From NCBI GenBank assembly GCA_038229295.1, contig JBBROO010000014.1, positions 1-64,000 of the forward strand: a DNA stretch of 64,000 bases, given 5' to 3'. The translations under genes and the position numbers were made by a program. Shown in pieces: positions 51,388 through 60,534 of this stretch. The notes under the pieces are model-generated. The model was given only the letters and a program-made list of their open reading frames with translations. It ran no database searches and was not told where the DNA came from. Each line of letters starts with the position of its first letter. Position 1 is the stretch's first letter. This DNA comes from JAJPGZ01 sp038229295. Its GTDB lineage: Bacteria; Verrucomicrobiota; Verrucomicrobiia; Chthoniobacterales; UBA10450.

Positions 51388-52871
51388 GACTCAAATTCCA
51401 TCGGCCGATCTTCCACCGCGCGTCGCGCCACTTGCACGTCGTCGAACGGCACGGTGTGGTCGGCAAACTCCTGATAGTTCTCGTGGCCTTTGCCCGCGAT
51501 CAATACGACATCGCGCGGTTGCGCCAGCTCGATCGCGCGCGCGATTGCCTCCGTTCGATCGACAATTTTTTCGTATTTGTTAGACCGAAATCCTTTTTCC
51601 ACTTCGGCAATGATGGCATCCGGATCTTCCTTGCGCGGATTGTCCGAAGTGATGATGGCCAAATCTGCATGTCGATCTACCGCCTCGGCCATGAGCGGAC
51701 GTTTTTGTTTGTCGCGATCGCCACCGCATCCGAAGACAACAATAAGGCGATTCAGCTCGAGCTCGCGCAGAGTTTTCAAAACATTGAGCAACGCATCGGG
51801 CGTGTGCGCGTAATCGACGAAGATTTGGAATTGCCGTTTCGCCGGAACCAACTCGAGACGTCCGGGAACTTGCGGCGATTTTCCGAGACTGAGCACCGCT
51901 TCGCGAAGCCCGATGCCTAACGAAGTCGCAGCGGTGAGCGCCGCCATCGAGTTGGCGACATTGAAGCGGCCGATCAACGGCAACCGCACGAAATAACTTT
52001 TGCCGCGCGCGTCGAGTTGATAAGACGTTCCGCCCATTTCCATGCGGTAACTTGAAGCGCGAAAATCCGCGCGCGCGCCCATCCCGTAGGTGACCACCGA
52101 AATCTTCTTGTCGATCTTGCGGAGGAGTTGGGCGCCGTAGTGATCGTCGATGTTAATCACCGCGACCGGTTTCGTTTTTTGCTTTTGCTCGCTCAGTTGC
52201 GTAAACAAGCGCGCTTTCGCTTCGAAATAATTTTCCATCGTGCCGTGAAAATCGAGATGGTCCTGGGTCAGATTCGTAAACACCGCGACGTCCCATTCCA
52301 ATCCGCGCGTGCGCTCCTGCGCGAGTGCGTGCGATGAAGTTTCCATCGCGGCCGCGCGACAACCCGCGTTTACCATTTGATCGAGCAGTTCCTGAATATC
52401 GAGCGACTCCGGAGTCGTGCGCGTTGCCGGCAACACGCGGTCCGCGATTTCGTAGCGAACAGTTCCGATCAATCCACAACGAAAGCTGGCATTGTCGCAG
52501 ATGTGTTTAATGAGGAACGTCGTCGTGGTTTTTCCATTCGTGCCGGTGACGGCGGCCATGCGCAATTTTCGGACGGGATGTTCGTAGAAGGCCGATGCGA
52601 GATCGGCCAATGCCGGACGCGTGTTCTCGACCAATACGGTGGTGGCGCCTCCCGCGGCCGCCGGGTTTCGTTCCGCCACAATCACCGTGGCTCCTTTTTC
52701 GATGGCTTGATCGACGAAGTCATGGCCGTCGCTTTTTTCGCCGCGCAAGGCAACGAAGAGCCCATTCCTTTGCACACGCCGCGAGTCATACGCGATGCTT
52801 TCCACCGCGCGATCAGATGAGCCGATGATTTCGCGAACGGGAATGGCGGCGAGAAGATTTTTGAGCTGCAT
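51384..52871 (-). CDS. murE: UDP-MurNAc-dipeptide ligase MurE
   Basis: 495 residues. Adds the third stem amino acid. VTGTNGKTTTTFLIKHI, ETSSHALAQERT, NLTQDHLDFHGTMENYFEAKARLF, DYAHTPDALLNVL and VFGCGGDRDKQKRP are diagnostic. SDNPRKEDPDAI matches the DNPR meso-diaminopimelate specificity motif, so a Gram-negative type stem peptide is expected. AGATCGACA words at 51670 and 52109. Confidence 0.97.
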   Translation of the reverse strand: MQLKNLLAAIPVREIIGSSDRAVESIAYDSRRVQRNGLFVALRGEKSDGHDFVDQAIEKGATVIVAERNPAAAGGATTVLVENTRPALADLASAFYEHPVRKLRMAAVTGTNGKTTTTFLIKHICDNASFRCGLIGTVRYEIADRVLPATRTTPESLDIQELLDQMVNAGCRAAAMETSSHALAQERTRGLEWDVAVFTNLTQDHLDFHGTMENYFEAKARLFTQLSEQKQKTKPVAVINIDDHYGAQLLRKIDKKISVVTYGMGARADFRASSYRMEMGGTSYQLDARGKSYFVRLPLIGRFNVANSMAALTAATSLGIGLREAVLSLGKSPQVPGRLELVPAKRQFQIFVDYAHTPDALLNVLKTLRELELNRLIVVFGCGGDRDKQKRPLMAEAVDRHADLAIITSDNPRKEDPDAIIAEVEKGFRSNKYEKIVDRTEAIARAIELAQPRDVVLIAGKGHENYQEFADHTVPFDDVQVARRAVEDRPMEFES

Positions 52872-52899
52872 GAGGTTTCAGCATTCCAGCGCAACGCGC

Positions 52900-54663
52900 T
52901 CAACGGTGTGAGGCATTCGTTAGGGCAACTCGCTCCACCGGGATGGCTTTGCGAATTTCCTCATGCGGCGCAAGATCGAGATAACGCGCGGCCTTTTCGG
53001 CGATGCGGGAAAAAATCGGCCCGGCCACAAGTCCGCCATAATTTAATTCCGGCTTGTCGGTTTGCGCGTCGTCCAAAACCACGAGCCCGACAAATTCCGG
53101 ATGCTCCGCCGGCAAATAACCGCTGAATGAAACAACATACTTCCCTTTGTCGTAGCCACCGTGCGGATCCACTTTTTGCGCGGTGCCGGTTTTTCCTGCG
53201 ATGGTGAAACCGGGAACAGCGGCGGCCGCGGCGGTGCCGCGATCGCTCACGACACCGCGCAGGGCATTACCGATTTGTCTGGCCGTCTGAGGAGAAATTA
53301 CCTGGCGCAAAACGGTCGGAGTTAACGAGCTGATCGTTTTGCCGTCGGCGGCCGTGACCGATTTCACGATGCGCGGCGTGATGAGTTTTCCGCCGTTTGC
53401 GATCGCGCACATCGCCACCGTCATTTGCAACGGCGTCACTCCGATTTCATGACCCATCGGAATGCGCGTGATCGAAATTTTGCTCCACGATTGCGGTGGA
53501 CGAATCAATCCAGGAATTTCGCCGGGCAATTCGACCCCGGTGCGTTCGCCAAATCCGAAACGGCGAATGTACTCGTAAAATTTTTGGTCGCCCACGCTGA
53601 GCGCGAGCTTGGCCGCGCCGATGTTGCTCGATTTCACGAGGATGTCTTGCACGCTCAGTTCGCCAAGCGCGCGGTGATCGTGCAATGCCGTCCCGCCGTA
53701 ATTCCAAACGCCGTTCTCGCAAAAAATTTCCGTGTCCGGATTAACTTTGTGTTCGTTCAACGCTGCGGCCGCAGCCACGATCTTGAACGTCGATCCTGGC
53801 TCCATCATGTCGATGATGGCGCGATTTTTCATTTGCTCGGGCTTGGCCTCAGCGCGCCGATTCAAATCGAACGCCGGCCGATTCGCCATCGCGAGAATCT
53901 CGCCGGTTTGCGGACGCATCAGGATGATGGTCGCTTTTTGCGGCGTGAACTCGCGCATGGCGGCGTCGATTTCGTTCTCGACGATGTTTTGCAGGTTAAG
54001 ATCGACCGTGAGATGAATCTGGTAGCCGTCGCGCGGCGCGCGTTCCTGCCCGCGATACAAAACTAATTCCTGTCCGGCGCGATTGTGCTCGATGTAACGA
54101 TAGCCATCCTGGCCGTGCAGATATTCTTCCATCGAACCCTCGACGCCCTGGATGCCGCGCTGCTCGAAATCGGTGAACCCGATGACGTGGCAAAGCATTG
54201 CGCCGTTCGGATACATCCGGGTGGCGGCGTGCTCGAAATAGATTCCGCGGAGATTTTTCGCGCGCAGTTTTTCCTTCAGTTGATTCGCCTGCGCTTGCGG
54301 CACCTCGCGCTCAACCACGATGTAGCGACGATCGCCTTGTAATTTTTCCGCGACCTCGCTCTTCGGCACTTTCAGCTCATTGCTGACAAGATCGACAATC
54401 GCATTTCGATCGGTGATGTGGCTCGCGTCGGCCACGACCGTTTCGACCGGAACATTATGCGCCAGGACTTCGTTGTTCGCGTCGAGAATTTCGCCGCGCT
54501 CGGCGTAGATCGTTTGTTTGTAAACGTGTTTCTCAGCGGCGAGCCCGGCGTACTCGTCGTGCTTGATCATTTGCAAATAGATCAAGCGGCAGGAGAAAAT
54601 GCTGAAGAGCGCAGTGAACCCAAGGCAAACGAGTGTGCATCGAATGCGCGGGTTCCACTTCAT
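52900..54663 (-). CDS. ftsI: Penicillin-binding protein FtsI/PBP2-type transpeptidase
   Basis: 587 residues. Septal peptidoglycan transpeptidase with an N-terminal anchor (CTLVCLGFTALFSIFSCRLIYL), the dimerisation domain and the catalytic triad motifs STFK (291-294), SSN (345-347) and AGKTGTAQK near residue 490. No PASTA domain is seen. It overlaps the FtsL-like gene by 4 bases; 28 bases separate it from murE. Confidence 0.95.
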   Translation of the reverse strand: MKWNPRIRCTLVCLGFTALFSIFSCRLIYLQMIKHDEYAGLAAEKHVYKQTIYAERGEILDANNEVLAHNVPVETVVADASHITDRNAIVDLVSNELKVPKSEVAEKLQGDRRYIVVEREVPQAQANQLKEKLRAKNLRGIYFEHAATRMYPNGAMLCHVIGFTDFEQRGIQGVEGSMEEYLHGQDGYRYIEHNRAGQELVLYRGQERAPRDGYQIHLTVDLNLQNIVENEIDAAMREFTPQKATIILMRPQTGEILAMANRPAFDLNRRAEAKPEQMKNRAIIDMMEPGSTFKIVAAAAALNEHKVNPDTEIFCENGVWNYGGTALHDHRALGELSVQDILVKSSNIGAAKLALSVGDQKFYEYIRRFGFGERTGVELPGEIPGLIRPPQSWSKISITRIPMGHEIGVTPLQMTVAMCAIANGGKLITPRIVKSVTAADGKTISSLTPTVLRQVISPQTARQIGNALRGVVSDRGTAAAAAVPGFTIAGKTGTAQKVDPHGGYDKGKYVVSFSGYLPAEHPEFVGLVVLDDAQTDKPELNYGGLVAGPIFSRIAEKAARYLDLAPHEEIRKAIPVERVALTNASHR

Positions 54664-55028
54664 CTGGCGCCACGTCGATTGGCCACGGGTTGAATCGCAT
54701 CCTCGCCTTCGGGGCGCGCCGGGATCGTTAGGCGAACAATGTTCCGCTCGGAGATCGGAATCATTTTCAGATACCCTTCCTTGAGCCGGCGCTGTAATGC
54801 CGAACGCGAAGTCAGCGCCGTGATCTGCGCACTGGCCACATCGTTTTGCGTGCGCAACGCGGCCAGCTCGTTCTCAACCGCCTTCTTGCGATCGCCCAGA
54901 TGGTAAAGTTGAATCGTTAGGTAAACGTAACTCAATCCGGTCAACGCCAGGAACGCCGTCAGCACGATCCAGCGCGCAAGCGACGCCGCTTCCACGGTGT
55001 TAAAATTTTTTCGGCGCGCGCGGCTCAT
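54660..55028 (-). CDS. ftsL: FtsL-like division protein
   Basis: 122 residues between rsmH and ftsI, the standard ftsL position. A basic tail, one membrane helix (ARWIVLTAFLALTGLSYVYLTIQLYHL) and a leucine-zipper coiled coil (DRKKAVENELAALRTQNDVASAQITAL) are visible. Sequence similarity in this family is low, so the call relies on layout and context. Confidence 0.8.
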   Translation of the reverse strand: MSRARRKNFNTVEAASLARWIVLTAFLALTGLSYVYLTIQLYHLGDRKKAVENELAALRTQNDVASAQITALTSRSALQRRLKEGYLKMIPISERNIVRLTIPARPEGEDAIQPVANRRGAR

Positions 55029-55951
55029 GCGATTTTTTCAGCAACGCGTAACTTCGCGCTGCGTGAACGCGGGTTGGCGCGCTGTTCTTCTTCCGCCGGT
55101 TCGATCGGCTTCGACGTGATCAGATTAAATTCGTAATCCGGATTGCGCCGCGGCTCTGGCCACTCTGGCTTGTCGATCCACTCACGGCTGCGATCGCGGA
55201 AAAAGTTTTTCACGATTCGATCTTCGAGCGAATGAAAACTGATCACCGCGATCCGCGCGCCAATCTCGAGTCGCGATGTGAGAACGCGCAATCCGCTCTC
55301 AAGCGCGCCGAGTTCGTCATTCACTTCCATGCGCAACGCCTGGAACACGCGCGTCGCTGGATGCAGCCGGCCATGACGACCGACCACTTTCTCGATCGCG
55401 CGCGCTAGGGGAATGGTTTCGCGGAACGGCGCTTCTTTGCGCGCTTTCACGATCAAGCTCGCGATGCGCCGCGCCGCCGGTTCTTCTCCGAGATCGCGAA
55501 ACATCTGCGTCAGCTGCTCCTCGCTGTAAGTATTAACGACGTTAGACGCGGTCGTCGGACTGAGCGGATCCATGCGCATATCGAGCGGCCCATTGCGCAT
55601 CATGCTGAAACCGCGCTCGGCATTTTCCAGTTGCCGCGATGACACGCCAACATCGAGAAGCGCGCCACCGATCTTCGCGATTCCCAATTCGTCGAGAATC
55701 TTGTCCGCGTATCGGAAATTCGCTCGACGAAAAGTGACGCGGCTGCCGACATGCGCCAGTTGCTCACGCGCGTGCTCGATCGCTTCCGGGTCTTGATCGA
55801 GCGCGAGCACGTCTGCGCCGGTTTTCAAAATCAGTTCGGTGTGGCCGCCACCGCCGCAGGTTCCATCGACCACGAGCGAACCCGGCCGCGGAGTCAGCAA
55901 CTCCACCACTTCCTGCGCGAGCACTGGCCGATGATAAGTGAAGTCCTCCAT
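55025..55951 (-). CDS. rsmH: 16S rRNA (cytosine-1402-N4) methyltransferase RsmH
   Basis: 308 residues from ATG 55951, chosen because GGAGGAGG lies 8 bases upstream and the protein then begins MEDFTYHRPVLAQEVVELL, as in RsmH. An in-frame ATG at 56023 would add 24 residues. SAM site VVDGTCGGGGHTELIL, LLDVGVSSRQLENAERGFSM, GPLDMRMDP and ISFHSLEDRIVKNFF are diagnostic. Confidence 0.96.
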   Translation of the reverse strand: MEDFTYHRPVLAQEVVELLTPRPGSLVVDGTCGGGGHTELILKTGADVLALDQDPEAIEHAREQLAHVGSRVTFRRANFRYADKILDELGIAKIGGALLDVGVSSRQLENAERGFSMMRNGPLDMRMDPLSPTTASNVVNTYSEEQLTQMFRDLGEEPAARRIASLIVKARKEAPFRETIPLARAIEKVVGRHGRLHPATRVFQALRMEVNDELGALESGLRVLTSRLEIGARIAVISFHSLEDRIVKNFFRDRSREWIDKPEWPEPRRNPDYEFNLITSKPIEPAEEEQRANPRSRSAKLRVAEKIA

Positions 55952-56043
55952 GTGTTGGGCCTCCTCCAGAATTAGCGGCCCAGTGGCGAATCGCACCGGC
56001 CGCTCAAACAACAATGCATTCATATATATAGTACGCGCGCGTT

Positions 56044-56499
56044 CTATAGACCGATAGCGTCGGCCACGTGTTCGTATGTCGATGTTTCCTGTTCATGCGC
56101 CTTCTTCCAGCGCGCCAGATTCCAAATCTCAAAACGTCCCCGGCCGCCGACCAGCGCCACTTCGCCTTTCAATCCGACCTTTTGGCAAACGTCCTCCGGC
56201 AAAACGAGGCGCCCTTGTCGATCCGACAGGCCATGTTGCGCGCGGGAATGGAGATGACGCAGAAAAATACGGCGATCTCGCGCCGGAATTTTCTCTTCCG
56301 ATTCCGCGGCCGCGCTCATACGAGAAAACTCCTCAGGCGACATGACCAGGAGAAATTGATGCGTCGCTTGTGGAAGAATGATGAATTCCTCGGCGCCATC
56401 GCGTCGCCAGCGCGCGGGGATGGTGATGCGATTTTTTTCGTCGATCGCGTGCCGGAATTGACCGGCATAGAAAGGTTGGGCTTTGGTGGACGTATCCAT
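56044..56499 (-). CDS. mraZ: Transcriptional regulator MraZ
   Basis: 151 residues, two AbrB-like DNA-binding repeats: AGQFRHAIDEKNRITIPARWR and RAQHGLSDRQGRLVLPEDVCQKVGL. MraZ binds TGGG-type repeats upstream of its own gene and represses the dcw operon. Four such repeats with 10-bp spacing lie directly upstream. First gene of the division cluster. Confidence 0.96.
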   Translation of the reverse strand: MDTSTKAQPFYAGQFRHAIDEKNRITIPARWRRDGAEEFIILPQATHQFLLVMSPEEFSRMSAAAESEEKIPARDRRIFLRHLHSRAQHGLSDRQGRLVLPEDVCQKVGLKGEVALVGGRGRFEIWNLARWKKAHEQETSTYEHVADAIGL

Positions 56500-56518
56500 G
56501 TGCGGGAGGAGAACTTAA

Positions 56519-56571
56519 CCATTCTAACCCACTTTCCTCCATTTCTAACCACCTTCCGTGCCAATGGTCAA
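56519..56571 (-). promoter_or_regulatory. dcw promoter with candidate MraZ operator
   Basis: Minus-strand TTGACC (56571-56566) and TTAGAA (56548-56543) with a 17-bp spacer form a promoter. Four TGG triplets spaced exactly 10 bp apart (complements at 56519, 56529, 56539 and 56549) overlap and follow the -10 box, matching the periodic TGGGN repeats that MraZ binds. Confidence 0.7.
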
Positions 56572-56623
56572 CACAAATAACCGGAAGTTTTCGACCCGCG
56601 TTCCCATGTCGATCTTTCCTTCA

Positions 56624-56660
56624 TTGAGCGTTGGACGTTGAGCGTTGAGCGTTGAACGTT
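56624..56660. repeat. Degenerate 7-bp tandem repeat
   Basis: Five units: TTGAGCG, TTGGACG, TTGAGCG, TTGAGCG, TTGAACG. It is related to the array at 2268. An AGATCGACA word lies just left (56607-56615). Confidence 0.85.
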
Positions 56661-56669
56661 TGCCGCGTG

Positions 56670-57167
56670 ATGATTTCTTCCCGCGCAAGATCGACAATCA
56701 CTCTCGGCGCAATGTTCTCCGCCGTCTCATTCGTCCTCTCTCAAGTTGCGCCGCCTAACGACACCGACGCTGTCCGAATTAATGTCACGATGAACGCCGA
56801 CGGTTCACGCACCTCCTACCAATTCGACCCGCCCAATCACAAGGCGTCCGCCGTCACGACCGAGCCCGACGGCAAAGTGCGCGGCAAAACCAACTATCGT
56901 CTTGATGAAGCGGGCCGTTTCGGCAGCGGCGTCTCATTTGACGCCAAGGGAAAATTTCGTTTCAAGAGCATCTACAAATACGACAGCGCCGGACGCATCG
57001 AGCAAGAAACGCAACTCGGCAAAGACGACGCGGTGCTTAATAAAATTGTCTACAGTTACGACGCCGCTGGAAAACAAACCGGGTATTCCATTTTCGATGG
57101 CGCTGGGAAACTGCTCGGCGCAACCTCGCCACCAATGCCGAGCATTTCGCCAAAGTCGCGCAGATGA
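56670..57167 (+). CDS. Small secreted YD/RHS-like repeat protein
   Basis: 165 residues from ATG 56670 (GTG 56667 also possible). A probable signal peptide (STITLGAMFSAVSFVLSQVA) overlaps an AGATCGACA word. The body has repeats of the type YRLDEAGRFGSGVSFDAKG, YKYDSAGRIEQETQ and YSYDAAGKQTGYSIFDGAG, as in RHS/YD repeats that fold as beta-strands and bind carbohydrate. Function unknown. Confidence 0.72.
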   Translation: MISSRARSTITLGAMFSAVSFVLSQVAPPNDTDAVRINVTMNADGSRTSYQFDPPNHKASAVTTEPDGKVRGKTNYRLDEAGRFGSGVSFDAKGKFRFKSIYKYDSAGRIEQETQLGKDDAVLNKIVYSYDAAGKQTGYSIFDGAGKLLGATSPPMPSISPKSRR

Positions 57168-57229
57168 ACGCAAGATCGACATCTACCTGTCGGCTTGCCA
57201 CCTAACGGAAAGGGGACTAAGAAACTGCC

Positions 57230-57901
57230 GTGATCGATTACATCCAAAAGGGCGGGTTGCTCATGTGGCCCATTCTCGCCTGCAGCATTATCGCCATCGG
57301 CGTTTTTGCCGAGCGCTTCTTCTATCTGCATCGCGCCACCATTCACGTCGGAGAATTTCTCAAAGGTCTCTCTAATCTCATTCAACGCCGCAATTTCGCC
57401 GAAGCCTTGCACGAATCTGCCGGGACGCCCGGCCCGGTCGCGCGCGTCATTCACACCGCTATTCTGCGGCACGATGCGCCGCGCGCGGAATTGCGCGACA
57501 TCGTTCAGGAGGCGGGACAACTCGAAGTGCCGAAGCTGGAAAGATTTCTCGGCGTGCTGGCGACGATTGCGTTTCTCGCGCCGCTCCTGGGTTTGTTAGG
57601 CACAGTTGCGGGAATGATCGACGCCTTCGGCACGATCGCGTCCAACGGCGGTTACGCGACGGTGACGGAACTTTCGCGCGGCGTTTACAAAAGTTTGCTC
57701 ACGACCGCGGCCGGTCTGGTTGTGGCTACGCCAACGTTTGTTGCTTACAGCTATTTGTCGTCGCGCATAAATACAATGTTGCATGATATGGAACGCGCCG
57801 GGATTGAGATCGTGCATCTGCTGACCGATCGCGCGCCGCTGAGCGGCATCATCAGTTTTGAACAGCCCGGGGGAAAAACCGCGACCGAAAACGACCGTTA
57901 A
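57230..57901 (+). CDS. MotA/TolQ/ExbB proton-channel protein
   Basis: 223 residues from GTG 57230. Three membrane segments (LLMWPILACSIIAIGVFAERFF, FLGVLATIAFLAPLLGLLGTVAGMIDAF, LLTTAAGLVVATPTFVAYSYL) with the GLLGTV proton-channel signature. It powers a TonB- or Tol-like system. First of a four-gene operon; its stop overlaps an AGATCGACA word. Confidence 0.92.
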   Translation: MIDYIQKGGLLMWPILACSIIAIGVFAERFFYLHRATIHVGEFLKGLSNLIQRRNFAEALHESAGTPGPVARVIHTAILRHDAPRAELRDIVQEAGQLEVPKLERFLGVLATIAFLAPLLGLLGTVAGMIDAFGTIASNGGYATVTELSRGVYKSLLTTAAGLVVATPTFVAYSYLSSRINTMLHDMERAGIEIVHLLTDRAPLSGIISFEQPGGKTATENDR

Positions 57902-57925
57902 GATCGACATCTTCTTAGATCGACA
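57901..57925. repeat. Tandem dimer between tolQ-like and tolR-like genes
   Basis: Copies at 57901-57909 and 57917-57925, 16 bp apart, in the 35-bp gap. Confidence 0.92.
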
Positions 57926-57936
57926 ATCACGCGCCC

Positions 57937-58341
57937 ATGAAACTGAGCCGAACGAAGGAATATAACTTCGGCTGGTTGGTGGTGCTGCCGATGATCGATA
58001 TCACGTTTCTGCTGATTTTCTTTTTGCTCATCAGCTCGAATTTCATTTTGCAGCCGGGCATTTCCGTTTCGTTGCCGTTCTCGCGTTTTACGCTCGGTCC
58101 GCAGGTGAATGAGCAGATCATCAACATCACCGGCGGAGCGGCGCCAGCGATTTATTTTCGCGATCAGAAAGTGACGATGCAAAAACTGGGGCCGTTGCTC
58201 GACGCGGCCAAGCGCGAAGGCCGCACCATCATCATCAAAGCGGACCGCTCGACCGCGTACGAAACCGTCGTGGAAGTGACGAACGCCGCGCTCGATCACG
58301 GCATTACTTCCGTCGCGCTGGCCACGAATGCGCCGCGATGA
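57937..58341 (+). CDS. ExbD/TolR biopolymer transport protein
   Basis: 134 residues. One membrane helix (WLVVLPMIDITFLLIFFLLISS) carries the conserved Asp that accepts protons. The periplasmic part ends with the ExbD-type IIIKADRSTAYETVVEV. Stop overlaps the next gene (ATGA). Confidence 0.9.
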   Translation: MKLSRTKEYNFGWLVVLPMIDITFLLIFFLLISSNFILQPGISVSLPFSRFTLGPQVNEQIINITGGAAPAIYFRDQKVTMQKLGPLLDAAKREGRTIIIKADRSTAYETVVEVTNAALDHGITSVALATNAPR

Positions 58342-59117
58342 ACGCCGCGACGACTGACGCGTCCCTGATTTTTAATTGGGAAGGGCCGCGTCGCCGCAAG
58401 TGGGCCATTGCGACTTTCATCGGGGCGTCGCTGTTGCTACACGCGCTTTGCTTTTACATTTTTCAAATCGTTTATCCGCCGACGGTCGTGTTATTGCCGC
58501 CGCCGGCACGCGTCGGTTTGATCACGAATAATTCCGAGGAAGGCCGGGCGCTTTTGCGCTGGATCGACGCGGAGGATCCCGCGCTCACGGCGGTGACGCA
58601 TCGACAACCGGAGGCATGGGCGCGCGCTTTGCCGAAGTTGGAACATGTTCCTTCGTACCTAACTCAACAGCCGGCGCTGAAAGAATTGCCACCGTTAGTT
58701 GTCGATCTTCGCCCACCCAGTCCACAACCACCGGGCCCCGCGCCGATGTTAAATCGAGAACCGGCTCCACATCCGATCACTGCCGCAACAAATGTCGCGT
58801 TGTCGGAAGAAATGGTTTCGTTAGGCAAACCGGCTTTTCCGGCGACGAAGTTTGTCGCGTTGACAAATGAACTGCCGGACAACGCGCGCTTTCGCATTGC
58901 CGTTAATTCGCGCGGCGAAGTTCGCTATTGTTTCCCGATAAATTCCTCGGGTGATGCGGGGTTGAACGAACAAGCGCGCCGGCACATCGCGCTGGCGCGA
59001 TTTCCGGCAAGATCGACATCGACGGATGATGCGTTGACATGGGGAATGGCGACGGTGGAATGGGGCAACGTTGTCGCTCGACCGGCCGCAAGATCGACAT
59101 CTCCATCTGCGCCGTGA
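58338..59117 (+). CDS. TonB-like energy transducer
   Basis: 259 residues. A cytoplasmic start, one membrane helix (WAIATFIGASLLLHALCFYIF), a Pro-rich periplasmic linker (PPSPQPPGPAP) and a C-terminal domain with FRIAVNSRGEVRYCFP...LNEQARRHIALARF, resembling TonB or TolA C-termini. It works with the two genes before it. AGATCGACA words at 59010 and 59091 encode ARSTS segments near the end. Confidence 0.8.
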   Translation: MNAATTDASLIFNWEGPRRRKWAIATFIGASLLLHALCFYIFQIVYPPTVVLLPPPARVGLITNNSEEGRALLRWIDAEDPALTAVTHRQPEAWARALPKLEHVPSYLTQQPALKELPPLVVDLRPPSPQPPGPAPMLNREPAPHPITAATNVALSEEMVSLGKPAFPATKFVALTNELPDNARFRIAVNSRGEVRYCFPINSSGDAGLNEQARRHIALARFPARSTSTDDALTWGMATVEWGNVVARPAARSTSPSAP

Positions 59118-59353
59118 TTCGCGTTAGCCTCACCGCGCTGGTCACGATTTATCTACTGCTTTTTCTTGCGGCGGTTTTTCTTCTTTGGATAGTGGGAGAG
59201 TGGAATCGGCGCCGGCGCGAACGGCGAGCTTTACGTTATCGATTGCGCTGCGTGATTTGCGCATTCGAGTTTGAAGATCGCACGGCCGCTTTACTTCCAC
59301 GCTGTCCGCGCTGCGGCAGTTTGAACGAAAGATTTAAAATGGAGCGAATTTAA
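59114..59353 (+). CDS. Membrane zinc-ribbon protein
   Basis: 79 residues from GTG 59114, overlapping the previous stop (GTGA). A membrane helix (LVTIYLLLFLAAVFLLWIV) precedes a basic stretch and a zinc ribbon with CVIC and CPRC pairs. Likely part of the operon; function unknown. Confidence 0.7.
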   Translation: MIRVSLTALVTIYLLLFLAAVFLLWIVGEWNRRRRERRALRYRLRCVICAFEFEDRTAALLPRCPRCGSLNERFKMERI

Positions 59354-59355
59354 TT

Positions 59356-60534
59356 ATGGGAATGTGGATCGGCCGAAATCGAAAAGCGCGCGTGACTTAT
59401 GGGTTCGACGAGATCGCGCTCGTGCCTGGTCGCGTCACGATTAATCCGAACGAAGTCGTGACGGCCTGCCGGTTGCATCGCAAAAACGCCGAACCGCTCG
59501 AGCTGAAAATTCCGATCCTGGCCAGCGCGATGGATGGAGTTGTCGATGTACGGTTCGCCATCGCCATGAGCAAACTCGGCGGTCTCGCGGTTTTGAACCT
59601 CGAAGGCGTGCAGACCCGCTACAAAAATCCGGAGGAAGTGCTCGGGAAAATTGTGCAGGCCGAAAAAGGCGAAGTGACCGGGCTTTTGCAAAAAATTTAC
59701 ACCGAGCCAGTGCAGCCGGACCTCATCGCCGCGCGCATTCGCGAGATCAAAGACAGCGGCGCGCTCGCCGCCGTCAGTTCCATTCCGCAACGCGCCGACG
59801 AGTTCGGCGCCATCGCGCAGGAAGCGGGCGCGGATGTTTTCGTCGTGCAAAGCACCGTCTCAACCGTTCGACACATTTCGTCGGAGTATAAATCTCTGGA
59901 TCTCGAAAAATTTTGTCGCGACATGCGCATCCCCGTCATCGTCGGCAACACGGTCGGTTACGATGTCACTTTCGACATCATGGAATGTGGACCGGCGGCG
60001 GTGCTAGTCGGCGTCGGGCCGGGCGCGGCGTGCACTTCGCGCGGCGTGCTTGGACTCGGCGTGCCGCAAGTCACCGCGACAGTGGATTGCGCGGCGGCGC
60101 GCGATGCGTATTTCAAAAAAACTTCGCGTTATGTGCCGATCATCACCGACGGCGGCATGAGCAAAGGCGGCGATGTTTGCAAAGCGCTCGCTTGCGGCGC
60201 GGACGCGGTCATGGTCGGCAGCGCATTCGCCAAAGCGGACGAGGCGCCGGGCCGCGGGTATCATTGGGGAATGGCGACGCCGCATGCGAATTTGCCCCGC
60301 GGGACGCGCATCAAAGTCGGCACGACCGGTTCGTTAAAACAAATTTTATTCGGTCCGGCCGAAGTCGATGATGGTAGCCAAAATCTTGTCGGTGCGATCA
60401 CGACTTGCATGGGCAACGTCGGCGCGCGCGACCTGGCCGAATTCCAGCAAACCGAAATCATCATCGCTCCGTCGATCAAAACGGAAGGAAAACTTTTCCA
60501 GACGGTGCAGAGCGTCGGGATGGGGACGCGCTAA
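59356..60534 (+). CDS. guaB3: GuaB3-type IMP dehydrogenase-related protein
   Basis: 392 residues, without the CBS domains of GuaB. The TIM-barrel core is intact: LASAMDGVVDVRFAIAMSKLGG, VGVGPGAACTSRGVLGLGVPQ with the catalytic cysteine, ITDGGMSKGGDVCKALACGADAVMVGSAF. GuaB3 proteins are distinct from true IMP dehydrogenase; the reaction is uncertain (GMP reductase or IMPDH-like). It starts 2 bases after the zinc-ribbon gene. Confidence 0.9.
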   Translation: MGMWIGRNRKARVTYGFDEIALVPGRVTINPNEVVTACRLHRKNAEPLELKIPILASAMDGVVDVRFAIAMSKLGGLAVLNLEGVQTRYKNPEEVLGKIVQAEKGEVTGLLQKIYTEPVQPDLIAARIREIKDSGALAAVSSIPQRADEFGAIAQEAGADVFVVQSTVSTVRHISSEYKSLDLEKFCRDMRIPVIVGNTVGYDVTFDIMECGPAAVLVGVGPGAACTSRGVLGLGVPQVTATVDCAAARDAYFKKTSRYVPIITDGGMSKGGDVCKALACGADAVMVGSAFAKADEAPGRGYHWGMATPHANLPRGTRIKVGTTGSLKQILFGPAEVDDGSQNLVGAITTCMGNVGARDLAEFQQTEIIIAPSIKTEGKLFQTVQSVGMGTR

